Assembly: GCA_964036275.1 (NCBI GenBank)
Contig: OZ038433.1
Location: 32,893,336-32,957,335 of the forward strand
Length of the DNA stretch: 64,000 nt
Direction of reading: 5' to 3'
Source: Litoditis marina
Lineage: Eukaryota; Nematoda; Chromadorea; Rhabditida; Rhabditidae
The notes under the pieces are model-generated. The model saw only the letters and a list, made by a program, of their open reading frames with translations, was not told the DNA's origin and searched no databases. Position numbers and translations under genes: made by a program. Shown here piece by piece: positions 58,771 through 64,000 of this stretch (the stretch's first letter is position 1; every line of letters begins with the position of its first letter).

Positions 58771-61700
58771 CAATCGAAATATGGTCTACTCCACAAACCA
58801 CAATATGTGAATTTCAGGCTACCGTTGTGTTCTCGTCGGTGCCGGATCGCGACCGAGTTCTCTCGAAACTCATTTCGTTCCGCGAACGAGCCAAGATCGA
58901 TAGAACCATGAGAAACGCGAGTCAGAAGGTAAATTTTGCTGTTTTTTAAACTTTGTAAGTATTGCAATCGAAATTTAAAGTCTTCGAGAAGGTGTGGAGT
59001 TCTGAAAAAAAGTAGTTATTGAATTTCGGAGCTCTTCGAGTTTCCTCTTTCAATCGCCTCTGTGGAATTATCCTCGTTCGCCAGTATAACCAACCGTCTC
59101 TAATGTGTTCGTGCCAGCTGGTATGGTCTGATTCCCCACTTTTACAGGAACCAGACGCGCCGGTGGAGAAATTGACGATGGCTCTGGTGGATATCTACCC
59201 CTTCGGTACCGATGTCAACGAGAAGTGTAGACAGAAGTACGTTTATGATGGGATAGAATGTCACAAATGTAATTATACAAAAAAGACAACGAAAAACAAC
59301 CCAGGAAATATCTGGTGCAAAAAAATAGTTGTCAGAAGCTCAGAAGGTTGTCTCAATAAACGTCAAAATTAGCACAAGCTGGCTCTCACTCCTCCGGTCT
59401 CGCATTAGGTGGTTTACCAAGTGATGAACGTGCATTGATCTCATTAAGTTGAATATTGGAGTTTTCGTATTGTGGCCACCTCAAACTTACGTCTGAATTT
59501 GGAACTACCATGTTTTTGGGTGAATTGATGAACGTGCTGCATCAGGCTATTAGTGAGGTAATAATCTTACAATAGATGAACTATTTAATGAAAATAAATA
59601 ATAAAGACACACATTTAGATGGGAGCGTCACCTGGAGGAGTATGGAAAGGATGTGGCCATGTATCGAACTGTGGACCTCCATCGACTGTTATTGGAGGGG
59701 GTTCCCCTCAATCTCAGAGGAGAGGTGGGTAACAGACGAACGTAACGTAGAGGGGATGTTGAGTTATGCTCGACATTTTGAGAGAGAAACCTTTGAACCT
59801 TTTGTTCCCTCGAGTCATGAGAAAAGTTGAATGGAACATTCTGTACTGCCCAATTTGACGCCTATACTAACTTGAGTTCAACTATCCGATCTAGCTGCTT
59901 TGATTAAAACGACAACATAATTGAACTCATGAATCAATAGTAAGGAATAACACATTCTGTTCCTAGATGTGGCTGATCTGTTCGGGCGCGCGTGCCGAAA
60001 TGGACCTCCATCCCGGCTATTACGACCAGCTGCTGAGGAAGCACGAGGGCGTGTTCAGTGTGGCTCTCGAGGAAATCGAACGAGATCTACACAGGTGACT
60101 AGGGAGAAAGACCGTAACCAGGTTGTACTCTAACATGGGTACACGGCGAATTTGAACTGAACGCCGCGAGCTCAAAATACTCTACAAACATAGCAGAACT
60201 GAACAACGTGTACAATTTGGACCACCGTTTCTTCGAGCCTTCAGCAAGGGCTGTTGAACGAGAACCGAGAAAAATGTTAATTTAGGTATTCCGGGATAAC
60301 TTAACGTAGCGCATGATTTATTCACAGTCAGGCGCTTCTGTAGAAATGAAAACAGGACATCACGGACATCTTGAACCTTTAAATCAAATCAAGCGACCGT
60401 GCGAGTTCAGGAGTCTCCCGGAGCACCCGGCCTTCCAATCCGGTCCGGGAATCGACGCCCTGCGAAGAGTTCTCACCGCCTACGCATTCCGCAATCCCAA
60501 TATTGGTTTGTTATCTGTTTCCATCAGATGTGAGAAACGCTCTAGTAAAACAACCAGGTCGACCCGACCGTTCTATAGTCGTCGCCAACGAAAGGCGGGA
60601 GGGTTCTGTATATCTCACTGTTCGCTGTGTACGCACACGTGTCTTCGACTCCGAAGCCCGCCGGTTATGTGCTCTAATAGTGCAGTGGTTAGCGCCCTAC
60701 TACGAATCTTTTGCTTGCAGGTTCAATTGCGGCGAGCGACAGAAATTTATAAATTTGGCACTCACTATATTAGAATTGAGAGAGCATTGTCGACTTGATT
60801 TTTTTCAGAGTATTATATATATTTTCTTTGTTCTCATATACTATCGGCTTTTTGTTGTAGAAAACATAATTTATTGAAAGGGTTCGATGTCAGATTATGC
60901 TCACTGCTAATAGTTGCGTGGTGTGGGGGGGGGGGAATTGATTGTATACGATGACTTTATGAGTATTCAATGATGTTTATAGTTTTCATTCTGCAGGCTA
61001 TTGTCAAGCGATGAACATAGTTGCCTCTGTCCTTCTTTTGTTCACGAAGGAGGAGGAAGCCTTCTGGCTACTGGTAGCTGTCTGCGAACGACTGCTGCCA
61101 GACTACTACAACACCAAAGTCGTCGGAGCGCTGGTAGATCAAGGCGGGTTTCATTTATTTGTAGTTGTTCATCATAAAGTTCACTCAAGGTTCTCAAATA
61201 TCGTTTGGATAGAAAACAGAATTTTTTTTTCAATTGCATGAATCCTTTAACGTCTTTCGCTTCAAATTTACAGTCAGACTCGACTCGAAAAGTGAAAAAA
61301 AAACTAGAGGGTTTCTAGTCGAACAAGAATATTTGAAATTTGTCTCTAGCATTCTTCATGTTAAAGAAGGACCATTATGTGTACCAATCCCAAAGATTCA
61401 GTCCTTCAAACTGAAATAGTTCAAAGGGCTGATGCGTCGGGATCGGGATTGGTCGACATAATTGTCCTACTTTAAGGCGTGTTCTCTGAGCTGGTGGACC
61501 GTACCCTCCCCTCGGTGGCTTCCCATCTGAACCGCCTCGGTCTGGACGACATGGTGGCTCTCTCCTGGTTCCTTACCGTATTCCTATCTGCCATCAAATT
61601 CGACGCGGCCGTCAGAATACTCGATCTGTTCTTCTACGAGGGATCTAAGGCGAGTGGTTTGTATTGTGTAGTTTCGTCAGGCGGAAACATGTTAAAATAA

Positions 61701-62755
61701 TATGTGACATTGATTCTCACTTATTTGCCTTAGCAGACAGTATAAAATAGTTCTTAGTCTGAAGTTTAACGCATAGGAGAATTTAAAGAGACAGATTCTG
61801 GTTTTATTGAATGTCTGCCACGAGTGTGTTTCTGTTGCTCAGACACTCAATACCTCTTGTTGCAATGTTTTTATCTAGATATCGGTCCTCTTGTCATTTT
61901 ACAGATAGTTGTACGAAACAACAGTGGAAGATTTCGTTTTATTCGACAAATGTTCCTGGATGGGTTGTTTCAATCGTCATTCTATTGTATGTTTCAGTTG
62001 ATGTTCCAATTGGCGCTGGAGATGATGAAGGAGAACGAATCGATAATTTGCAAGTCGCGAGACGATGGCGAGACTCTGATGGCACTCTCCCGGTACACGG
62101 AGAGTATCTATGAGGGAGAGACGCAGACGGAGGAAAAGGTGGGAGAGAGAGAGAGAAATAGGCAGGAGGAGCTAAGAGAGAAAGAGAAGGGGAATAGAGA
62201 GAGAGAGAGAGAGAGAGAGAAATGAAAAAGAAAGAAAGAAATAAGGGTTCCATCAATTTACAAGGCATTTTTGAGACTTTTTTTAACGATCGGTTCTGGG
62301 CGATTCGTTCACGTATCACGTAATAGTTCCTAGACTCTAGTTTTTTTGTTCAGATTCCGATCGGCGTGCTTCTGTCCAACTCGTACCGCAGTTTCGGCCA
62401 CGCCTTCACCAATGTACAGATAGAGGGACTCCGGTTGAAACATCGGTTGAAAGTTGTTCAGGTGGGGGTTTAGTCCATTTTCCTGTAGTGTTTTGTTCAA
62501 ACTATCGGGGTGTATGGTGTTACTGAAATGCAAACTGATGAATAATACATAGAATCTATGTATTGTTCGTTAGGTTAGACATGAGTATTATGTATTGTTG
62601 GTTATTCCACAAAATTTTACGGGAGTTATATGAATTTATGTCAATTTGGTTTTCAGGCCTTGGAGGACAATCAGATGCGAAGTATCATTCGAAGTGTGGG
62701 AAAAGAGTGCAAATTCACGTCCTCAGAACTGGAAATGCTCTACTGTCTGGTTAAG
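45348..62755 (+). CDS. TBC1D9-like: TBC1D9-type Rab GTPase-activating protein (two GRAM domains and TBC), 3' part missing
   Basis: Twenty exons, 785 residues seen: 45348-45394, 45750-45919, 46226-46303, 46656-46754, 47068-47154, 47779-47912, 48179-48321, 49314-49457, 57463-57595, 58323-58445, 58818-58928, 59148-59236, 59619-59724, 59967-60094, 60411-60505, 60997-61143, 61477-61649, 61998-62138, 62354-62461, 62657-62755; phases close. It starts [20 protein letters not shown] 1 spans exons 5-7 ([20 protein letters not shown]) and GRAM 2 exons 9-11 (DGNTDCRLF...[14 protein letters not shown]). The TBC domain has both catalytic fingers, IERDLHR (Arg) and GYCQAMN (Gln). Family role: lipid-guided GAP for endosomal/Golgi Rabs. 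Introns 8, 16 and 17 need GC donors (CAG|GCAAGT, AAG|GCGGGT, AAG|GCGAGT). The EF-hand end is not in the window. TTTTTCAG and a 12-codon uORF precede the ATG. Confidence 0.92.
46130..46176. repeat. (CT)n tract
   Basis: CT run of about 45 bp in intron 2 of the TBC1D9-like gene. Confidence 0.9.
47363..47539. mobile_element. Foldback MITE
   Basis: AGTACGTATGCTAGAAGATC...CATCCCATCCT is mirrored by AGGATGGGATG...GATTTTCTAGCATACGTACT. About 177 bp, in intron 5 of the TBC1D9-like gene, non-coding. Confidence 0.8.
48080..48116. mobile_element. Internally deleted family A MITE
   Basis: TTAAAGAAGGGCGATTATGT followed directly by GGTCGTCCTTCTTTTAA: only the two outer arms remain, bounded by TTAA. Confidence 0.75.
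48427..49033. mobile_element. 0.6-kb element with about 30-bp terminal inverted repeats
   Basis: Left end TATAAGACGCTCCAATCTAA followed by ATGGTTTCC; right end GGAAACCATTTAGATTAAAG followed by CGTCTTATA, inverted. Inside, at about 48665-48775, a unit of about 30 bp (GTGAAAAATTGTGCCCAAAAA) is repeated about four times. In intron 7 of the TBC1D9-like gene, no coding frame. Confidence 0.8.
49506..49649. mobile_element. 144-bp hairpin element
   Basis: TAAGGCCGCTTTCATACTTT at the left is mirrored exactly by AAAGTATGAAAGCGGCCTTA-type sequence at the right, with inner arms ACGTTGGCGTTA / TAACGCCGACGT and CATGCGTATTGA / TCAATACGCATG. A related fragment lies at 3604-3711. It starts about 50 bp after exon 8 of the TBC1D9-like gene. 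Confidence 0.85.
50470..54081 (-). CDS. DEP domain-DUF547 protein
   Basis: Nine exons, 371 residues from ATG 54081: 54081-54004, 53807-53729, 53395-53299, 52997-52850, 52405-52208, 51936-51799, 51573-51484, 51042-50899, 50613-50470. The N-terminus [20 protein letters not shown] leads into a DEP domain ([19 protein letters not shown]). The DUF547 part shows [51 protein letters not shown] and an FNGKEKVN end. DEP domains usually target proteins to membranes or receptors; DUF547 function is not established. Intron 1 uses a GC donor (AAG|GCGAGT). In plants and some animals glutaredoxin, DEP and DUF547 are fused; here the glutaredoxin exons lie just upstream but in a non-joining phase. GTTTCAG lies 5 nt before the ATG. 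The gene is antisense inside an intron of the TBC1D9-like gene. Confidence 0.85.
51094..51176. mobile_element. Decayed family A MITE
   Basis: GGTCCTTTAAACTGCAAATG and GCAGTTTAAAGGACTGG around the centre; the outer arms are mostly lost. In an intron of the DEP-DUF547 gene. Confidence 0.6.
54146..55022 (-). CDS. Glutaredoxin (CPNC active site)
   Basis: Four exons: 55022-54894, 54636-54535, 54380-54257, 54189-54146 when read to the first in-frame stop (HIQV, TGA at 54148-54146), 132 residues. The thioredoxin-fold core is clear: [20 protein letters not shown] with the CPNC redox site, then [13 protein letters not shown], the cis-Pro and glutathione-binding loop of the family. A charged tail follows ([16 protein letters not shown]...). 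The role is presumably glutathione-dependent thiol-disulfide exchange. The ATG of the DEP-DUF547 frame lies 64 bp past this stop, so the two could be adjacent cistrons; alternatively exon 4 splices at CAG|GTGTGA into a missed exon and the protein is one glutaredoxin-DEP-DUF547 chain. CTGCCAG lies 6 nt before the ATG. Confidence 0.8.
54742..54813. mobile_element. Family B mini-element
   Basis: Ends GTTGTAGTTTGAAC and GATCAAACTACAAAC, 72 bp, in intron 1 of the glutaredoxin gene. Confidence 0.75.
55029..57156. other. Upstream flank of the glutaredoxin gene within the TBC1D9-like intron
   Basis: About 2.1 kb, AT-rich. No exon on either strand could be supported by splice sites plus a family-like translation; the frames of up to 213 codons near 54.7-55.4 kb overlap the glutaredoxin exon in another frame or are AT-rich chance frames. 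Confidence 0.5.
57157..57416. mobile_element. Family C MITE
   Basis: Mirrored AGGTAACCTAACCC / GGGTTAGGTTACCT words and right end CAGGTTAGTTGTAGAATTGG; the left end is degraded. It ends about 46 bp before exon 9 of the TBC1D9-like gene. Confidence 0.7.
58134..58294. repeat. Family H repeat copy
   Basis: Starts CCGTAAGGTCCGACTAAGCG and ends CATTCGGACAACCTTTACTG; lies about 28 bp before exon 10 of the TBC1D9-like gene. Confidence 0.7.
58690..58768. repeat. (TA)n microsatellite
   Basis: About 40 TA units in intron 10 of the TBC1D9-like gene, about 50 bp upstream of exon 11. It creates long YIYIYI frames that are not real proteins. Confidence 0.95.
60530..60760 (+). repeat. tRNA-derived SINE-like sequence
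   Basis: AATAGTGCAGTGGTTAGCGC (box A-like) followed about 30 bp later by GCAGGTTCAATTGC (box B-like). No acceptor stem closes, so it is not a functional tRNA. In intron 15 of the TBC1D9-like gene. Confidence 0.5.
61361..61475. mobile_element. Palindromic MITE, family A, copy at a splice acceptor
   Basis: TTAAAGAAGGACCATTATGT at the left and CGACATAATTGTCCTACTTT at the right, TTAA at both ends (61361-61364 and 61472-61475). The last A of its TTAA is the A of the AG acceptor for exon 17 of the TBC1D9-like gene (61477). Confidence 0.85.
62140..62222. repeat. (GA)n-rich tract
   Basis: GAGAGAGAAATAGGC...GAGAGAGAGAGAGAGA directly downstream of exon 18 of the TBC1D9-like gene. Confidence 0.85.
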
Positions 62756-63013
62756 GTATGTATTTAGTACTCATGTTCTTTGTACCTGGGTTCAAACTAC
62801 AAATCTGGTTTTTATGGGTCAATTTCTTCTATTTATCAAGTTAAGTTTGTGGCTAAAAGGTAAAACCCTCTCTCAGGCAATGTTCACAGTCAAGTTCTGC
62901 AGAAAAGCTTGAACGAATCCTGTATAACGTGTATCTATCGAACACGGTTTGTCACAAACAGAATATCAGGTCAATTATTAATGGTTTATTGATTTTCTGC
63001 CGACTCCATCCGT

Positions 63014-63683
63014 CTATCGATTGTTCATTCGAAATGCGCAATGTACCCCCTGAATGGGGAATCCGTGCATGAGCCAATGGGTTCCGTTGCACTGGTACGA
63101 AAAGGAGGTCTCCACTTCGGCAGTGTGCACGTCGCACACGGGGAAATCCAGCCATCTACAATTAGGGGACTGGTTTATGGTTATCTTCAAAAAGACGTGT
63201 TTCACAATACGTTTCTATGATAAATAAATAAATTTGTGTACGGCCTATTTCATCCGTTTGTCACTTTATCGTGAATCGCATTACAATCACATAATATCAA
63301 TATCAACCGTAGAAGGACTGTCCGTAGAGGGGGTGGAGATAGGCATGGGTGAGCTTTGTTACCAGCTCATGCGGTCCGCCAGACAGATACCGCGGCGAGC
63401 GGGGATCGAACCCAGGTCTGTGGAGCGACAGCCGAACGCTAACCACTTGACCACTCGGCCCCGTTATGATGTTTAGAATATGCGACTTACTTGACAATAG
63501 CGTATGGCTGGCTGCACTCCATTGTCCTGGTGCACTCCTTGATTGTAGTTTGATCGGTCATCACCGGTTGTCGCTCGTCCATTTGAACGTAGAAATGGCG
63601 GGAAATGGATTCCCAATTGGCACACGTCTGTGACACATTTTTGTCCATTGGCAGAATGATTGAAGGACAGCTACCGCACATGT
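63014..63683 (-). CDS. C-terminal part of an unrecognised cysteine-rich protein
   Basis: Two exons on the minus strand: 63683-63491 and 63154-63014 (stop), in phase, about 110 residues. Upstream exons lie beyond the window. Cysteines are spaced as MCGSC, TCANW, KECTRTMEC, FPVCDV, YQCNG and GVHCAF, an even number of paired-looking positions, suggesting a secreted or extracellular disulfide-bonded domain, but I recognise no family. It is antisense to, and probably inside, the next intron of the TBC1D9-like gene. The first of these exons contains GATCAAACTACAATC, identical over 13 nt to the terminal repeat of the family B elements. Confidence 0.55.
63303..63475 (-). repeat. tRNA-derived SINE
   Basis: On the minus strand GGCCGAGTGGTCAAGTGGTT (box A) and CTGGGTTCGATCCCCGCT (box B) lie at tRNA spacing. 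The sequence after the T arm (CGCCGCGG) does not pair with the 5' end (CGGGGCCG), so it is not a functional tRNA. It lies in the intron between the two cysteine-rich exons. Box B-like pieces also occur at 5610 and 44283. Confidence 0.6.
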
Positions 63684-63849
63684 CTGAAATCATATCTTGT
63701 AGGCGATACGAAACCCCAAAGTTTTTGTGTTCTACCGTAATTATTTCCCCTTTCTATCACCATGCTCGCATGTGAATAAATGTGGGCAGCTGTACTACTA
63801 ATCACTCTTTAAACACCTGAAATTCCGTATTTTCGATCTACGCTCTCAT

Positions 63850-64000
63850 TTTGGTGCCAGTAATAAGTCATTTGAAATTGAAAGTCATTAAAGTAAACGT
63901 TTTTTGAAAGTAAAAGTCATTAATTCACTTTTAGTCTGGATTTGAAAAAATGAAAATAAAAATAAAAAAAAATTGGGAAACTTTACTTCAGATTCTTAAC
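63850..64000. repeat. Family G repeat copy, cut by the window end
   Basis: GTGCCAGTAATAAGTCATTTG, AAAGTCATTAAAGTAAACG, AAAAGTCATTAATTCAC: the left half of the mirrored element. Confidence 0.7.

Noticed and set aside
58523..58967. Frames encoding long YIYIYI runs
   Set aside because: Products of the (TA)n microsatellite.
63360..63475. Possible functional tRNA gene
   Set aside because: A and B boxes are present but the acceptor stem does not pair; better explained as a SINE.
1..64000. CRISPR arrays, bacterial operons, rRNA, viral genes
   Set aside because: Repeated units are dispersed palindromes rather than spaced arrays, genes are intron-rich animal families, and no viral or rRNA signature was seen.

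Overview
This window is nuclear DNA from an invertebrate animal. It carries intron-rich genes, about 85 inferred introns mostly with GT...TTTCAG-like boundaries, whose products are metazoan housekeeping families. Short palindromic transposon families, (TA)n and (CT)n tracts and tRNA-derived repeats are scattered through introns and intergenic DNA. I see no bacterial, viral, rRNA, CRISPR or functional tRNA genes. The species cannot be named from sequence alone. The short pyrimidine-AG acceptors, and a 3' splice site just upstream of every start codon I could place, would fit a lineage that uses spliced-leader trans-splicing (nematodes, flatworms, rotifers, tunicates and others). That is inference.

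Layout. 1-0.6 kb: one exon of a secreted cysteine-rich protein, minus strand. 2.6-9.8 kb: a complete 15-exon leukotriene-A4-hydrolase-type M1 aminopeptidase, minus strand. 10.1-11.8 kb: a three-exon VCPKMT/METTL21D-type lysine methyltransferase, minus strand, about 310 bp upstream of the aminopeptidase. 12.6-27.6 kb: a ten-exon glucose-6-phosphate translocase (SLC37A4 type), plus strand. Its 10.8-kb first intron contains a complete seven-exon mitochondrial thiamine-pyrophosphate carrier (SLC25A19 type) on the same strand. 28.2-32.0 kb: erlin, plus strand. 35.2-44.7 kb: a BED-zinc-finger, AT-hook and helical protein I do not recognise, possibly two units. 45.3 kb to beyond 62.8 kb: a TBC1D9-type Rab GAP (two GRAM domains plus TBC), running off the recognisable exons. 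Its 8-kb eighth intron holds, on the minus strand, a glutaredoxin and a DEP-DUF547 protein separated by about 64 bp. 63.0-63.7 kb: last two exons of a second cysteine-rich protein, minus strand.

The genes do not form one pathway, although several act at the ER (glucose-6-phosphate translocase, erlin, and the p97/VCP methyltransferase). What stands out is architecture. Genes sit inside introns of other genes, two gene pairs are closely spaced like operons, and at least five introns need a GC donor. Fragments of three exons are duplicated in adjacent introns. A 2.26-kb inverted-repeat element with a clean 6-bp target duplication splits an older reading frame, and one palindromic MITE sits directly on a splice acceptor. 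All exon models were built by hand from reading frame, splice dinucleotides and recalled family similarity; phases were checked arithmetically and close except where stated.
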